Program-made: the position numbers and the translations under genes
Shown: piece by piece, positions 37,630-49,152 of the stretch
Layout of the letters: each line of letters starts with the position of its first letter
Position numbering within the stretch: position 1 is the stretch's first letter
Origin: Bacillus sp. S/N-304-OC-R1
GTDB lineage: Bacteria; Bacillota; Bacilli; Bacillales; Cytobacillaceae
Direction of reading: 5' to 3'
DNA: 64,000 nucleotides
Assembly (NCBI RefSeq): GCF_019749375.1
Contig: NZ_JACWFE010000018.1
Span: 46,619-110,618, forward strand
Notes under the pieces: model-generated
What the model was told of the DNA's origin: nothing
The model's database searches: none
What the model saw: the letters and a program-made list of their open reading frames with translations, nothing else

Positions 37630-40600
37630 CTACATATTTCTTCTATATTGTCCGCCCACTTCATAAAGGGCTCTAGTAATTTGGCCAAGGCTTGCTACTT
37701 TCACTGTCTCCATCAGCTCTGCAAAAATATTACCGCCGGATACGGCTGCTTCTTTTAATCGCAGCAGCGCTTCCTCTGCTTGATCTTTATTGCGTTCTTG
37801 GAAGCTGCGAAGATTTTGGATTTGCATTTCTTTTTCTTCTTTTGTTGCCCTTGCCAGCTCCATATTATTCATCTCTTCTTCAGAAGGAGGGTTCGGATTT
37901 AAATACGTATTGACTCCGATAATTGGAAGCTCGCCTGTATGCTTTAGCATTTCATAATGCATGGACTCATCCTGAATTTTTCCACGCTGATATTGCGTTT
38001 CCATGGCGCCAAGAACTCCTCCGCGATCATTGATGCGTTCAAATTCTTGAAGCACCTGCTCCTCGACAAGATCGGTTAATTCATCAATGATGAAAGCGCC
38101 TTGCAGCGGATTTTCGTTTTTCGTTAAGCCGTGTTCCTTCGTAATAATCATTTGGATGGCCATTGCGCGGCGCACAGATTCCTCTGTCGGCGTTGTAATC
38201 GCCTCATCATAAGCATTCGTATGAAGGGAATTACAGTTATCTTGCAATGCCATTAGTGCTTGCAATGTTGTACGAATATCATTGAAATCAATCTCTTGAG
38301 CATGAAGAGAACGACCAGATGTTTGAATATGATACTTAAGCTTCTGGCTTCGCTCATTGGCACCATACTTATCTCTCATCACCGTCGCCCAAATTCGGCG
38401 AGCTACACGGCCTAGAACGGTATATTCAGGATCTAAGCCATTCGAGAAGAAGAATGATAGGTTTGGTGCAAAGTCGTTAATATCCATTCCCCTGCTCAAG
38501 TAGTATTCTACATACGTAAAGCCATTAGCTAATGTGAATGCTAATTGTGAAATCGGGTTAGCCCCTGCTTCAGCGATATGATAGCCTGAAATGGATACAG
38601 AATAATAGTTACGCACTTTATGATCAATAAAATATTGCTGAATATCCCCCATCATGCGAAGGGCAAATTCCGTCGAGAAGATACAAGTATTTTGCCCTTG
38701 ATCTTCTTTTAAAATATCAGCTTGAACTGTTCCGCGAACCGTTTGTAAAGTTAGTGCCTTCACTTCCATAAATTCTTCTACTGTTAGAATGCGGCAAAGC
38801 TCTTTTTCCTTCGCTTCTACCTGCTGCTCAATCGCAGTATTCATGAACATGGCTAGAATGATTGGAGCTGGGCCATTAATTGTCATTGACACTGATGTAG
38901 ATGGATGACACAGATCAAAGCCGGCATAAAGCTTCTTCATATCATCCAGCGTACAGATGCTGACGCCGCTTTCGCCAACCTTTCCGTAAATATCCGGACG
39001 ATAATCTGGGTCTTCTCCATATAATGTAACAGAGTCAAACGCTGTACTTAGGCGTTTAGCCGAGTCGTCCTTAGATAAATAGTGGAAGCGGCGATTCGTT
39101 CTTTCCGGTGTTCCTTCTCCAGCAAATTGTCTCTTTGGATCTTCGCCTTCACGCTTGAACGGGAACACCCCGGCCGTGAACGGGAATGAGCCTGGAACAT
39201 TTTCTTTATAAACCCAGCGGATAATTTCCCCATAATCCTTATATTTAGGAAGGGCCACCTTAGGTATACTTAATCCGGATAAGCTTTTCGTTTTTAAGAC
39301 CGTAATAATTTCTTTGTCACGGATTTTTGTGACGAATTGGTCTCCCGTATATTTTTCCTTTAACGACTCCCAGCCATTCAGGATTTTCTTCGTTTCCGGA
39401 GTCAGCTGGGATTCAACGTTAGACTTAACTGCTTCAAGTGACGCAAGAACCTCTTCGTTTGCCTCCTGCTCCTTAACGGCAAGAATAGCTCCCTCCAGCT
39501 GGAATAGCTTACGGGCAAGATCTGCCTGTTTTTCGGCCTTTTTATGATATTTACGTACCGTTTCTGATACTTCTCTTAAATAATAGCGCTGCTCATTCGG
39601 GATAATGACATTTTGCTTTTCGACTATTGCATGCTTTGAAAAGCTAGTTTCCCAATCTGTACTAGCCTTTTCATTTAATTTTTCAATAATCGCGGCAAAA
39701 ACAGCATTTGTTCCCGGATCGTTAAATTGACTCGCAATCGTGCCAAATACAGGCATTTCTTCAATATCCTTTTCAAAAAGCATGCGGCTTCTTTGATATT
39801 GCTTTTGCACTTGGCGCTTCGCATCTTCAGAGCCTTTGCGCTCAAACTTATTAATGACAATTAAATCGGCATAATCGATCATATCGATTTTCTCAAGCTG
39901 GGAAGGCGCACCGAATTCACTCGTCATCACATACATAGAAACGTCACAAATTTCAGTTATTTCTGCATCCCCTTGCCCGATTCCGCTTGTTTCTACAACA
40001 ATTAGGTCAAAGCCTGCAGCTTTTACAACAGAAATGGCATCCTTAATCGCCAGTGAAAGCTCACTCTTTGAATTTCTTGTCGCTAAGCTTCTCATATAAA
40101 CACGCGGGTTAAAAATTGAATTCATACGGATACGGTCGCCAAGAAGGGCTCCGCCTGTTTTTTGCTTTGTAGGATCAACCGATAAAATAGCCACTTTCTT
40201 TTCCGGAATTTCATTAATGAAGCGGCGAATCAGTTCATCTGTTAATGAGCTTTTTCCAGCTCCACCTGTACCTGTAATTCCGAGGACAGGGACTGACTTT
40301 TCCAATGATTTCACTTTTTCCATTACCGAATCAAGTGCTGCCGCAGCTTCTTTGTCAACCGTCACATGATGCTCTGCTAACGTGATCAGCTTCGCAATAG
40401 CATTAGTGTTTCCTTCTTCAAGCTTTTCAATTTGCTCGGTCGCTTCTACCGTAAAGGTTGGAAAATCACATTCTTCAATCATCATGTTAATCATGCCTTG
40501 AAGTCCATGCTGACGTCCATCCTCAGGTGAGAAAATTCGGGCAATCCCGTATTCATGAAGCTCTTTAATTTCCTTAGGAATGATAACTCCGCCGCCGCCT

Positions 40601-40899
40601 CCATAAATGCGGATATGAGAAGCGCCTCTTTCTTTTAACAGATCATACATATATTTAAAGTATTCAACGTGTCCTCCTTGATAGGAAGATATCGCAATTC
40701 CTTGAACATCCTCTTGAATGGCTGCATTCACTACTTCCTCCACCGAGCGATTATGTCCCAAATGGATCACCTCTGCACCGCTCGCCTGAATGATCCGTCT
40801 CATGATATTAATAGAAGCATCATGGCCGTCAAAAAGACTTGAAGCAGTAACAAATCGAATATGGTTCTTTGGCTTATACACTACTGCTGAACTACTCAT
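37630..40899 (-). CDS. icmF: Fused isobutyryl-CoA mutase (B12-dependent, with MeaB-like G domain)
   Basis: The enzyme interconverts isobutyryl-CoA and n-butyryl-CoA with adenosylcobalamin. The 1089-residue product contains a B12-binding domain first (about 10-150; DGHDAS with His26 as the lower ligand, SSYQGGH, GGGGGV). A MeaB-type GTPase chaperone follows (P-loop [11 protein letters not shown] at 207-217, base motif NKFE), and then the mutase TIM barrel (about 540-1080; [21 protein letters not shown]). The order is diagnostic of IcmF. The ATG follows AGGAGG and overlaps the tetR stop by one base. It ends the acyl-CoA operon and links valine/branched-chain acyl-CoA to butyryl-CoA oxidation. 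Confidence 0.95.
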   Translation of the reverse strand: MSSSAVVYKPKNHIRFVTASSLFDGHDASINIMRRIIQASGAEVIHLGHNRSVEEVVNAAIQEDVQGIAISSYQGGHVEYFKYMYDLLKERGASHIRIYGGGGGVIIPKEIKELHEYGIARIFSPEDGRQHGLQGMINMMIEECDFPTFTVEATEQIEKLEEGNTNAIAKLITLAEHHVTVDKEAAAALDSVMEKVKSLEKSVPVLGITGTGGAGKSSLTDELIRRFINEIPEKKVAILSVDPTKQKTGGALLGDRIRMNSIFNPRVYMRSLATRNSKSELSLAIKDAISVVKAAGFDLIVVETSGIGQGDAEITEICDVSMYVMTSEFGAPSQLEKIDMIDYADLIVINKFERKGSEDAKRQVQKQYQRSRMLFEKDIEEMPVFGTIASQFNDPGTNAVFAAIIEKLNEKASTDWETSFSKHAIVEKQNVIIPNEQRYYLREVSETVRKYHKKAEKQADLARKLFQLEGAILAVKEQEANEEVLASLEAVKSNVESQLTPETKKILNGWESLKEKYTGDQFVTKIRDKEIITVLKTKSLSGLSIPKVALPKYKDYGEIIRWVYKENVPGSFPFTAGVFPFKREGEDPKRQFAGEGTPERTNRRFHYLSKDDSAKRLSTAFDSVTLYGEDPDYRPDIYGKVGESGVSICTLDDMKKLYAGFDLCHPSTSVSMTINGPAPIILAMFMNTAIEQQVEAKEKELCRILTVEEFMEVKALTLQTVRGTVQADILKEDQGQNTCIFSTEFALRMMGDIQQYFIDHKVRNYYSVSISGYHIAEAGANPISQLAFTLANGFTYVEYYLSRGMDINDFAPNLSFFFSNGLDPEYTVLGRVARRIWATVMRDKYGANERSQKLKYHIQTSGRSLHAQEIDFNDIRTTLQALMALQDNCNSLHTNAYDEAITTPTEESVRRAMAIQMIITKEHGLTKNENPLQGAFIIDELTDLVEEQVLQEFERINDRGGVLGAMETQYQRGKIQDESMHYEMLKHTGELPIIGVNTYLNPNPPSEEEMNNMELARATKEEKEMQIQNLRSFQERNKDQAEEALLRLKEAAVSGGNIFAELMETVKVASLGQITRALYEVGGQYRRNM

Positions 40900-41546
40900 T
40901 ATTCTCCTCCTGTTCGTGATAGCGCAGGTTTTCTAATCCCTTGAAAAAGCAATTCTGTTTGCAGCTCAATATACTCCTCAAGCGTATACATTTTTTTCAA
41001 TGACCACCGGCGGAAAGCCCACATTTGCCCTTGAACAAAAATATTGTGTGCAATCATTTTTATCCTATCTTCTGTAAGATCAAATTCTTTATTTTCCACA
41101 CATCTGCTGATAATTTGTTCAAACATCTCAACCATTTCGATTTCTTTCTTCAGAACATATGGAAGGGCGTCCTTTGATAAGGATTTGACCTCCTGGTACA
41201 TGACAAGAACTTCATCCTGCATTTCATCGACCACTCGGAAGTAATCAGCAATCCCCATCTTTAAGCTTTCTAATGTTCCTTGATTTGTATCAAGATCCTT
41301 CTGCAGCCTGTCGCTTACCTGGTCATAGATGCTGTCACAAACGAGATACAGCACATCTTCTTTCGTCCTAATATATTCATATAATGTGCCAATGCTAAAG
41401 CCTGCTGCTTTCGCAATTTCTCTTGTCGTTGTGCGATGGAAGCCCTTCTGAATAAATAGGGTTACAGCCCCTTTAATCATTTGATCTCGTCTCTTTTTGA
41501 CAAGGCGCTCATCTTTTACGGACGCCTGCACTTCGCGTTTTTTCAT
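40899..41546 (-). CDS. TetR-family regulator, FadR-like
   Basis: The 215-residue protein has an N-terminal helix-turn-helix (about 20-70: [32 protein letters not shown]). The all-helical ligand domain is typical of TetR regulators that respond to long-chain acyl-CoA. It lies inside the operon of acyl-CoA dehydrogenases and icmF. Two TGARYG-NN-CRYTCA palindromes at the fadF and thiolase promoters are its likely targets. The ATG is preceded by GGTAGG. It is less likely to be the regulator of only icmF. Confidence 0.9.
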   Translation of the reverse strand: MKKREVQASVKDERLVKKRRDQMIKGAVTLFIQKGFHRTTTREIAKAAGFSIGTLYEYIRTKEDVLYLVCDSIYDQVSDRLQKDLDTNQGTLESLKMGIADYFRVVDEMQDEVLVMYQEVKSLSKDALPYVLKKEIEMVEMFEQIISRCVENKEFDLTEDRIKMIAHNIFVQGQMWAFRRWSLKKMYTLEEYIELQTELLFQGIRKPALSRTGGE

Positions 41547-41642
41547 TTTACCTACCGTCTTTCTTAAGGCAGAGAGGAGAAAGTTTCACGATCGGCTCTC
41601 CTCTCAACTCGCCTTTTTCTTAATAGAATAAATGATAGGGAC

Positions 41643-42782
41643 CTATTTTGTCAGCATACGAGAAATAACAAGGCGTTGAATTTCCTGTGTTCCTTCATAA
41701 ATTTGGGTGATCTTGGCATCACGCATAAAGCGTTCTACCGGGTAATCCTTTGTATAGCCGTAGCCACCGAAGATTTGAACAGCATCTGTCGTAACCTTCA
41801 TCGCTGTATCGCCAGCTAATAGTTTCGACATCGCTGATTCTTTTCCATATGGCAAACCTTCTGATTCTAGCCATGCAGCCTGGTATGTTAATAGTCTTGA
41901 GGCTTCAATGCTTGTTGCCATATCTGCCAGTTTAAAGCCGATTCCTTGCTGAGCCGCAATTGGCTTACCAAATTGAACGCGTTCTTTCGCGTATTCAATC
42001 GACGCATCTAAAGCACCTTGGGCAATTCCAACAGCCTGTGCAGCAATCCCGTTGCGTCCGCCATCAAGCGTCATCATCGCAATTTTAAAGCCTTCCCCTA
42101 CATTGCCTAGTACATTTTCAACCGGAATCTTACAATTATCAAAAATAATTTCTGTTGTTGGTGAAGAACGAATTCCAAGCTTTTTCTCTTTTTTGCCCAC
42201 TGAGAAGCCCTCGAAACCTGCTTCCACGATGAATGCCGTTGTTCCACGGTGTTTTTCATTAGGATCTGTTAATGCAAAAACAACATAAATATCAGCAATT
42301 CCACCATTTGTGATGAAAATTTTAGAGCCATTTAATACGTAATGATCTCCTTCTAGACGCGCTGTTGTTCTCATCCCGCCGGCATCCGAGCCGCTGCCAG
42401 GCTCTGTTAACCCATAAGCTCCAATTTTCGTACCTTCTGCCATTGGACGTAAATATTTTTGCTTTTGCTCTTCACTACCGAATTTGAAGATTGGCCAGCC
42501 TGCTAATGAAGTATGAGCAGATAAAGTTACACCTGTTGATGCACATACTCTTGAAAGCTCTTCTACAGCAATACAGTACGCTAAATAATCACTGCCGATG
42601 CCGCCGTACTCCTCTGGCCATGGAATCCCTGTCAGACCAAGCTCCGCCATTTTATCAAAAATTTCACGGTCAAATCGCTCTTCCTCATCACGCTCAGCTG
42701 CCGTTGGGGCCACTTCGTTCTTTGCAAAATCTCGTACCATTTTTCTAATCATTTCATGTTCTTCTGATAATTGAAAGTTCAT
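41643..42782 (-). CDS. acdA: Acyl-CoA dehydrogenase AcdA
   Basis: This flavoprotein carries out the first step of beta-oxidation, passing electrons to ETF. The 379-residue product starts [20 protein letters not shown]. It has the FAD/substrate motifs [13 protein letters not shown] and KIFITNGG, and the catalytic glutamate in [11 protein letters not shown]. The ATG at 42780-42782 has GGGGGACAGGGAC upstream. It lies directly after a second dehydrogenase gene (42855-43985) with which it shares many identical segments, so the pair arose by duplication. Confidence 0.95.
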   Translation of the reverse strand: MNFQLSEEHEMIRKMVRDFAKNEVAPTAAERDEEERFDREIFDKMAELGLTGIPWPEEYGGIGSDYLAYCIAVEELSRVCASTGVTLSAHTSLAGWPIFKFGSEEQKQKYLRPMAEGTKIGAYGLTEPGSGSDAGGMRTTARLEGDHYVLNGSKIFITNGGIADIYVVFALTDPNEKHRGTTAFIVEAGFEGFSVGKKEKKLGIRSSPTTEIIFDNCKIPVENVLGNVGEGFKIAMMTLDGGRNGIAAQAVGIAQGALDASIEYAKERVQFGKPIAAQQGIGFKLADMATSIEASRLLTYQAAWLESEGLPYGKESAMSKLLAGDTAMKVTTDAVQIFGGYGYTKDYPVERFMRDAKITQIYEGTQEIQRLVISRMLTK

Positions 42783-42854
42783 GTCCCTGTCCCCCGTTAA
42801 TCTATTTTTGTAGAGCCTGTGGGGCAATGCGAAAGTCCCCTTCAGGCTGATTTA

Positions 42855-43985
42855 TTAAAGCTGTTTGCTAATTACTAATCGCTGAATTTCACTTGTGCCT
42901 TCATATATTTCTGTAATTTTTGCATCGCGGAAATATCGTTCTACCGGATAATCTTCTGTATAGCCGTAGCCGCCTAATACTTGAATCGCTTCTGTTGTAA
43001 CCTCAACTGCTGTTTTAGAGGCAAAAAGCTTAGCCATGGATGCTTCTATCCCGCACTTAACCCCTCTTTGGCGAAGATCAGCTGCACGGTAGATTAATAG
43101 CTTTGATGCCTCAACTGCTGTTGCCATATCTGCTAGCTTGAAGCCTATCCCTTGCTGAGCGGCAATCGGTTTTCCAAATTGTACACGCTCTTTCGCATAA
43201 GCTGCCGCTGCTTCAAGTGCCGCCTCTGCAATTCCGAGTGCCTGTGCTGCAATACCGATTCTGCCGACATCGAGATTTGCGAGGGCAATTTTGAAGCCTT
43301 CACCTTCTTCGCCTAGTAGATTTTGGGCAGGCACCTTCATATCCTCAAAGCTAAGCTGCAGCGTTCTAGAGCCATGCAAGCCCATTTTTTTCTCGTCTTT
43401 TCCAATCACAAGTCCCGGCGTATCTTTTTCAACGATAAAAGCAGATATTCCTTTACTGCCAAGCTCAGGGCTAGTCGAAGCAAAAACAATATACACATCT
43501 GCTTCGCCGCCGTTTGTAATAAAGACTTTGGAGCCGTTAATGATATAATGATCCCCGTTTTTTACAGCCTTTGATTTCAGGCTTCCCGCATCAGAACCGG
43601 CGCTAGGCTCTGTTAGGCAAAAGGCACCTAGATACTCCCCGGAAGCTAGCTTTGGCACGTATTTTTGCTTTTGCTCTTCTGTTCCGAAATAAAGAATTGG
43701 ATTCGTTCCAACAGAGGTATGAACGGAAAGAATAACGCCAATCGTCGCGCTCACCTTTGATAATTCATGAATTGCGATAATATAAGAGGTAAAATCCATT
43801 TCCGACCCGCCGTACTGTTCCGGAACGGGAATCCCCATTAAGCCAAGCTCCCCCATTTTTTTTAGTATTTCACTAGGAAACTCACCTTGTTCCATTTTTT
43901 CAACAAATGGAGCAATTTCAGACTGAGCAAAATCACGAACCATTTTCCTCATCATGTCTTGCTCTTCGGTAAATCTTAAATTCAT
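42855..43985 (-). CDS. Short-chain (butyryl-type) acyl-CoA dehydrogenase
   Basis: The 376-residue enzyme starts [21 protein letters not shown]. It has [26 protein letters not shown] and the catalytic [11 protein letters not shown]. It belongs to the same family as AcdA and MmgC. The adjacency to 3-hydroxybutyryl-CoA dehydrogenase and thiolase suggests C4 substrates such as the butyryl-CoA made by IcmF. The ATG follows CGGAGGGCTGAAT. Co-transcription with hbd (47 bases upstream) and acdA (72 bases downstream) is likely. Exact chain-length preference cannot be read. Confidence 0.93.
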   Translation of the reverse strand: MNLRFTEEQDMMRKMVRDFAQSEIAPFVEKMEQGEFPSEILKKMGELGLMGIPVPEQYGGSEMDFTSYIIAIHELSKVSATIGVILSVHTSVGTNPILYFGTEEQKQKYVPKLASGEYLGAFCLTEPSAGSDAGSLKSKAVKNGDHYIINGSKVFITNGGEADVYIVFASTSPELGSKGISAFIVEKDTPGLVIGKDEKKMGLHGSRTLQLSFEDMKVPAQNLLGEEGEGFKIALANLDVGRIGIAAQALGIAEAALEAAAAYAKERVQFGKPIAAQQGIGFKLADMATAVEASKLLIYRAADLRQRGVKCGIEASMAKLFASKTAVEVTTEAIQVLGGYGYTEDYPVERYFRDAKITEIYEGTSEIQRLVISKQL

Positions 43986-44032
43986 ATTCAGCCCTCCGTT
44001 AAACCTCTCGGATGATTATTTTCAAATGGACT

Positions 44033-44884
44033 TTATTCATAAACGTAAAAGCCTCTGCCTGTTTTGCGTCCGAGCCAGCCAGCCTTTACATATTTTCTTA
44101 ACAGTGGACAAGGGCGATATTTATCGTCGCCGAATCCTTCGTGAAGGGTTTCCATAATATATAGACAAGTATCCAGGCCAATGAAATCAGCTAACGTTAG
44201 CGGGCCCATCGGATGATTCATGCCAAGCTTCATCACTTCATCGATTGCTTCTTTTGTAGCAACACCCTCATAAAGGGTATAAATCGCTTCATTAATCATC
44301 GGCATGAGTATTCTGTTTGACACGAATCCTGGGAAGTCGTTGACTTCAACCGGTACCTTTTTAAGCGTATTGGTCATGTCCTCAATTGTTTGATACACTT
44401 CATCCGCTGTAGCAAGGCCGCGGATAATTTCTACTAGCTTCATAACCGGAACAGGATTCATAAAATGCATGCCGATTACTTTTTCAGGACGCTTGGTCGC
44501 TGCAGCAATCTCTGTGATCGGCAGCGATGAAGTATTACTTGCCAGGATGGTATGTGCTGGTGCGATTTCATCGAGTTGGCTGAAAATCTTTGTTTTGATT
44601 TCCATATTTTCTACAGCTGCTTCAATCACGAGGTCAACAGCCTTCGCATCCTGAAGATCTGTTGATGGAGTAAGCCTGCTTAGGATCTCTTCCATCTGCT
44701 CAGCAGTCATTCGTTCTTTTTCAACCTGACGAGATAAGTTCTTCTTAATGACTCCTAATCCGCGATCAATAAATTCTGGTTTCAAGTCGTTTAGCAGGAC
44801 ACTGTAGCCAGCCTGCGCACATACTTGGGCGATTCCAGAGCCCATTTGGCCAGCCCCGATCACCATAATTTTTTGTACGTTCAT
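44033..44884 (-). CDS. 3-hydroxybutyryl-CoA dehydrogenase
   Basis: The 283-residue NAD-dependent enzyme oxidises 3-hydroxyacyl-CoA in beta-oxidation. The N-terminal Rossmann motif is [16 protein letters not shown]. The catalytic His lies in [15 protein letters not shown], and the C-terminal domain contains DRILMP-like [12 protein letters not shown]. The ATG is preceded by CGGAGG. It resembles B. subtilis MmgB. The 645-base gap to the thiolase gene upstream is filled by a tandem array, so it may have its own promoter. Confidence 0.95.
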   Translation of the reverse strand: MNVQKIMVIGAGQMGSGIAQVCAQAGYSVLLNDLKPEFIDRGLGVIKKNLSRQVEKERMTAEQMEEILSRLTPSTDLQDAKAVDLVIEAAVENMEIKTKIFSQLDEIAPAHTILASNTSSLPITEIAAATKRPEKVIGMHFMNPVPVMKLVEIIRGLATADEVYQTIEDMTNTLKKVPVEVNDFPGFVSNRILMPMINEAIYTLYEGVATKEAIDEVMKLGMNHPMGPLTLADFIGLDTCLYIMETLHEGFGDDKYRPCPLLRKYVKAGWLGRKTGRGFYVYE

Positions 44885-44931
44885 ATTTGGTCCTCCGTTC
44901 TTCGTATAGGTGCTGGATTAATTGCGAAACT

Positions 44932-45499
44932 TATAGATTTGTTTGCGAAAACTATTAGTTTGTTTGCGATACCTACCGCTTTGTTTGCGAACTATTAATT
45001 TATTTGCGATACCTACCGCTTTGTTTGCGAAAACTATTAGTTTGTTTGCGATACCTACCGCTTTGTTTGCGAAACTGCTAATTTATTTGCGATACTAACC
45101 GCTTTGTTCGCGAAAACTATTAGTTTGTTTGCGTTACCAACCGCTTTGTTTGCGAAAATTATTAGTTTGTTTGCGTTACCAACCGCTTTGTTTGCGAAAC
45201 AGCTAATTTGTTTGCGATACCTACCGCTTTGTGCGAAAACTATTAGTTTGTTTGCGATACCTACTGCTTTGTTTGCGAAACTGCTAATTTGTTTGCGATA
45301 CCTACTGCTTTGTTTGCGAACTGTTATTTTATTTGCGATACTAACCGCTTTGTTTGCGAAAACTATTAGTTTGTTTGCGTTACCAACCGCTTTGTTTGCG
45401 AAACTGCTAATTTATTTGAAATACCTACCGCTTTGTTTGCGAAAACTATTAGTTTGTTTGCGTTACCAATCGCTTTGTTTGCGAAACAGCTAATTTGCC
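44932..45499. repeat. Tandem array of 21-bp units paired into 42-bp dimers
   Basis: About 27 short units share the core TTTGTTTGCGA. They alternate between an AAACTATTAG type and a TACCTACCGC type, giving a 42-bp dimer period with indels (observed spacings 40, 42 and 41 for the first dimers). The array fills the gap between thiolase and hbd. An open frame of 129 codons at 45104-45493 on the plus strand is antisense to the operon and has no ribosome binding site, so I treat it as noncoding. Confidence 0.93.
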
Positions 45500-45529
45500 T
45501 GAGAAACATACGAATTCTGATTATTAAAA

Positions 45530-46717
45530 TCAGCTCTTCGGAACCTCAATCATAATCGCGTCACCTTGGCCTCCTCCGCTGCAAATGGCTGCAATGCCAA
45601 ATCCTCCGCCTCGACGCTTTAATTCATGCATTAACGTTAAAATAATTCTAGTGCCGCTCGCTCCTATCGGATGTCCAAGCGCTACCGCACCGCCATTTAC
45701 GTTTACTTTATTTTCATCTAAATTAGCAATCTTGCCGCTTGTTAGTGCAACAGCTGCAAATGCTTCATTAATTTCAAAAAGATCAATATCCTCAACTGTT
45801 TTTCCTGTCTTTTTTAACAGCTCATTGATTACGATACCTGGTGTTTTCGGGAAATCCTTTGCTTCGACCGCAATCTCCGCATGCCCCAGAATGATCGCTG
45901 CAGGTTTTCTGCCTTCTCGAGCTGCTCTCTCCTCACTCATTAGAACGAGTGCTGCTGCCCCATCATTCACTCCTGGTGCGTTCCCAGCTGTAATCGTTCC
46001 GCCTGATCCGAATGCCGATTTAAGCTTTGCCAGTTTATCAACCGACGTATCTTTTCTCGGTGATTCATCTTCTGAAATAACGACTGAATCTCCTTTTCTT
46101 TGAGGTACCTCTACTGGTACAATTTCCTCTGCCAATTTTCCCGCTTCCATTGCTGCAATTGCCAGCTCATGGCTTCTAAGTGCCCAGCGATCCTGCTCTT
46201 CGCGGCTGATCTCCATCTCCTCAGCAGCACCATTTCCGTAAGTCCCCATATGAACACCAGTGAAACTGCAACTTAATCCATCGTGAATCATTAAGTCCTT
46301 GACCGCTGAATCCCCCATGCGAAGTCCCCAGCGTGCGTTTGGCAAGAAGTAAGGCGCCTGACTCATAGACTCCATTCCGCCAGCCACGATGACCTCTTCA
46401 TCGCCAAGACGAATGATTTGATCACCAAGCGTCACACTGCGCATACCTGAGGCACAAACCTTATTGACCGTTTCCGTTTTTACATTCCATGGTAGTCCAG
46501 CTTTTCTGGCTGCCTGACGGGAAGGTATCTGGCCTTGCCCTCCTTGAAGAACAGTTCCTAAAATAACCTCGCCGACCTCTTCCGGTTTTACACCTGCACG
46601 TTGAAGTGCTTCCTTCACAGCAAATCCTCCAAGATCTGAAGCAGAAAAGCTGCTTAATCCACCAGCAAATTTACCAAACGGCGTTCTTGCACCGCCAAGA
46701 ATTACGGTTCTTCCCAT
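45530..46717 (-). CDS. Acetyl-CoA C-acetyltransferase (thiolase)
   Basis: The 395-residue enzyme catalyses the last thiolytic step of beta-oxidation or acetoacetyl-CoA formation. It contains the nucleophile Cys in [10 protein letters not shown] (about residue 87), the His in [10 protein letters not shown] and the second Cys in [11 protein letters not shown]. The ATG follows AAAAGGAG. It is the first gene after the cre-like and FadR-like sites at 46781-46837, so it probably leads the thl-hbd-acd-acdA-tetR-icmF group. It resembles B. subtilis MmgA. Confidence 0.95.
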   Translation of the reverse strand: MGRTVILGGARTPFGKFAGGLSSFSASDLGGFAVKEALQRAGVKPEEVGEVILGTVLQGGQGQIPSRQAARKAGLPWNVKTETVNKVCASGMRSVTLGDQIIRLGDEEVIVAGGMESMSQAPYFLPNARWGLRMGDSAVKDLMIHDGLSCSFTGVHMGTYGNGAAEEMEISREEQDRWALRSHELAIAAMEAGKLAEEIVPVEVPQRKGDSVVISEDESPRKDTSVDKLAKLKSAFGSGGTITAGNAPGVNDGAAALVLMSEERAAREGRKPAAIILGHAEIAVEAKDFPKTPGIVINELLKKTGKTVEDIDLFEINEAFAAVALTSGKIANLDENKVNVNGGAVALGHPIGASGTRIILTLMHELKRRGGGFGIAAICSGGGQGDAIMIEVPKS

Positions 46718-46780
46718 CAGTATCGCTCCTTTTTCTAATTGTGATTTTCATCATCATTTAAAGCGGACAATCCGAGCGAC

Positions 46781-46794
46781 TGAACGCTCGCTCA
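46781..46794 (-). promoter_or_regulatory. FadR-like operator at the thiolase promoter
   Basis: TGAACGCTCGCTCA is a 14-base palindrome (TGARCG, two bases, CGYTCA). It has the same architecture as the site upstream of fadF at 49162-49175. Probably bound by the TetR regulator encoded at 40899-41546. Confidence 0.5.
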
Positions 46795-46823
46795 ACCTAA
46801 GCCGAAAAAAATAACCACCAAAA

Positions 46824-46837
46824 TGTAAGCGCTTTAT
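46824..46837 (+). promoter_or_regulatory. cre-like site (CcpA) upstream of thiolase
   Basis: TGTAAGCGCTTTAT matches the CcpA consensus TGWAARCGYTWWCA at 12 of 14 positions. The B. subtilis mmg operon is known to be CcpA-repressed, so catabolite control here is plausible. Confidence 0.5.
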
Positions 46838-46899
46838 CTATAATTCTATTTTACTTTAAAAATAGTAAAAATTGAAACATTTTACGCAAAATTCATAAA

Positions 46900-46940
46900 G
46901 TTCAACTTCAATCTGCACAGAGTACAAATTGAAGTTGAAC
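46900..46940 (-). terminator. Terminator hairpin after fadF
   Basis: GTTCAACTTCAAT and ATTGAAGTTGAAC are a perfect 13-bp inverted repeat with a 15-base loop, just after the fadF stop. The T tract is interrupted. Confidence 0.7.
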
Positions 46941-46956
46941 TAAATTTCTTAAGAAA

Positions 46957-49059
46957 CTAATGTTGATTTTCTCCAAATACGGACTTTTCAAGGATTTCCG
47001 CAACGTCGTACGTATGAACGGTTTCCTCTACTTCTTTCGCCTTTGTTCCATCTGAAAGCATCGTTAAGCAGTATGGACAGCCAGAACTGATCACAGATGG
47101 CTTAACAGCTAATGCCTGTTCTGTACGAGAAACGTTAATGCGATGGCCTGTTTCTTCCTCCATCCACATCAAGCCGCCTCCTGCTCCACAGCACATGCCC
47201 GTTTCGCGGTTTCTATCCATCTCCACAAGCTTCACGCCAGGAATCGATTTCAAGATTTCGCGTGGAGGATCATATACCTCGTTGTAGCGGCCTAAATAGC
47301 AGGAATCATGGAACGTAATGGTTTCGTTAACCAGGAACTGCGGCTTGAGCTTTCCTTCTTCAACAAGCTTAGCAAGCAGCTCTGTATGGTGATAAACCTC
47401 CGCCTCAAGTCCAAAGTCAGGGTACTCATTTTTGAAAATATTGTAGGCATGAGGGTCGATCGTAACGATCTTCTTCACTTCTGCCTTTTCAAATTCCTCA
47501 ATATTCTTTGTCGCAAGCTCCTGGAATAAGAACTCATTTCCAAAACGTCTTGGCGTATCTCCGGAGTTCTTTTCCTTATTTCCAAGAATTGCGAACTTCA
47601 CGCCAGCTTCATTCAATAATTTTGCAAAAGAAAGAGCTATTTTCTGGCTGCGGTTGTCAAAGGAACCCATGGAACCTACCCAGAATAGGTACTCGAATTC
47701 TTCCCCAGCTTTATTCATTTCTTTTACAGTTGGCACATGAACATCCTCACGTGTTTCTCTCCAGTTCTCTTTCTCTTTGCGGTTTAATCCCCAAGGATTT
47801 CCTTGGCGCTCGATATTTGTCATCGCACGCTGAGCATCAGCATCCAGCTTTCCTTCTGTTAAAACAAGATAACGGCGAAGGTCGATGATTTTATCCACAT
47901 GCTCGTTCATAACTGGACATTGATCTTCACAGTTACGGCAAGTCGTACATGCCCAGATTTCTTCTTCGGTAATAACTTCACCAATTAAGCTTGGGCTGTA
48001 AGCCAATCCAGCAGCCGCTTCCTCTGCCCCCTTGCCTGTACCAGCTAATGCAAGCTGGTTACCCATTGTGTTTGAAAATGCGAAGGTTGGGACCCAAGGC
48101 TGCTTAGATGTAACAGCGGCACCGTGATTCGTTAAATGATCGCGTAGCTTCAAAATCAAATCCATCGGAGACAGCATCTTGCCAGTTCCCGTTGCCGGAC
48201 ACATATTTGTACAGCGTCCACACTCCACACAAGCATAGAAATCAATCATTTGCAGCTGTGTAAAGTCTTCAATTTTTCCAACACCAAAGCTCTCTTGCGT
48301 TTCATCTTCAAAATCAATTTTTGTTAATTTACCCGGCTTTTCAAGTCGGCTGAAATAAACGTTAGCAGGTCCAGCAATTAAGTGCGCATGCTTGGATTGT
48401 GGAACATATACTAAAAATGCTAGTAAGAAAATTAAATGAATCCACCAAGCTACATAGAAAACAACAATTGATGCGGTTTCACCCATCCAGGAGAAAGCAC
48501 CAGCGATAACGGAGGCAACGGGCTCTGACCATGAAGCTTCATGACCGTTCCAGATCATACCCATTCCATTTCCAAGTAAAACGGAAAGCATTAAACCACC
48601 GATAAAAATAAGGACAAGACCTGATTTAAATCCTCTTTTTAAACGAACAAGCTTTTCCACATAGCGGCGGTAAAAAGCCCAAATAACCGCAACCAAAATC
48701 ATTAATGTGACTAGCTCCTGAAAAAACGTAAAGCCTGAATATATTGGCCCAAATGGTAAATGGGCACCAGGCTTGATTCCTTTAATAATGAAATCAATGG
48801 CACCAAATTGGACAAGAATAAACCCGTAGAAAAACATAACGTGAATAATTCCACTTTTCTTATCCTTCAAAAGCTTTTTCTGACCAAATACGTTTACCCA
48901 AATCTTGTTCATCCGCTCTTTTACGTTGTTATCGAACTCTACTTTTTTACCAAGTTTGATATATTCGATTCTCGTTTTCACAACATACACAAACAAACTG
49001 ATTGCGTAAGCGGTTACAAGGAGAAATCCAATTAGATTTACCCATAACAATCCCGTCAT
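46957..49059 (-). CDS. fadF: Membrane Fe-S oxidoreductase FadF (acyl-CoA dehydrogenase electron transfer)
   Basis: The 700-residue protein has about five N-terminal membrane helices (1-230; nitrate-reductase gamma-like). Two 4Fe-4S motifs follow, CVECGRCTNMCP and CTTCRNCEDQCP, and then two CCG-type domains (including MCCGAGGGLMW). It probably passes electrons from acyl-CoA dehydrogenases, via ETF, to menaquinone. The ATG at 49057-49059 follows GGGGAG. A sigma-A promoter with a FadR-type palindrome in its spacer lies 94 bases upstream. It corresponds to B. subtilis ywjF/fadF. Confidence 0.93.
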   Translation of the reverse strand: MTGLLWVNLIGFLLVTAYAISLFVYVVKTRIEYIKLGKKVEFDNNVKERMNKIWVNVFGQKKLLKDKKSGIIHVMFFYGFILVQFGAIDFIIKGIKPGAHLPFGPIYSGFTFFQELVTLMILVAVIWAFYRRYVEKLVRLKRGFKSGLVLIFIGGLMLSVLLGNGMGMIWNGHEASWSEPVASVIAGAFSWMGETASIVVFYVAWWIHLIFLLAFLVYVPQSKHAHLIAGPANVYFSRLEKPGKLTKIDFEDETQESFGVGKIEDFTQLQMIDFYACVECGRCTNMCPATGTGKMLSPMDLILKLRDHLTNHGAAVTSKQPWVPTFAFSNTMGNQLALAGTGKGAEEAAAGLAYSPSLIGEVITEEEIWACTTCRNCEDQCPVMNEHVDKIIDLRRYLVLTEGKLDADAQRAMTNIERQGNPWGLNRKEKENWRETREDVHVPTVKEMNKAGEEFEYLFWVGSMGSFDNRSQKIALSFAKLLNEAGVKFAILGNKEKNSGDTPRRFGNEFLFQELATKNIEEFEKAEVKKIVTIDPHAYNIFKNEYPDFGLEAEVYHHTELLAKLVEEGKLKPQFLVNETITFHDSCYLGRYNEVYDPPREILKSIPGVKLVEMDRNRETGMCCGAGGGLMWMEEETGHRINVSRTEQALAVKPSVISSGCPYCLTMLSDGTKAKEVEETVHTYDVAEILEKSVFGENQH

Positions 49060-49152
49060 AAACGTTAGCTCTCCCCTCTTAAATGGATTGTCCTTCTTAT
49101 AATTCAAAAATTTTTAACACAATATAATATTCAGAAATTATTCTTTGATTCT

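Noticed and set aside
45104..45493. 129-codon leucine-rich repetitive frame, plus strand
   Set aside because: It lies wholly within the 21/42-bp array, antisense to the operon, with no ribosome binding site.
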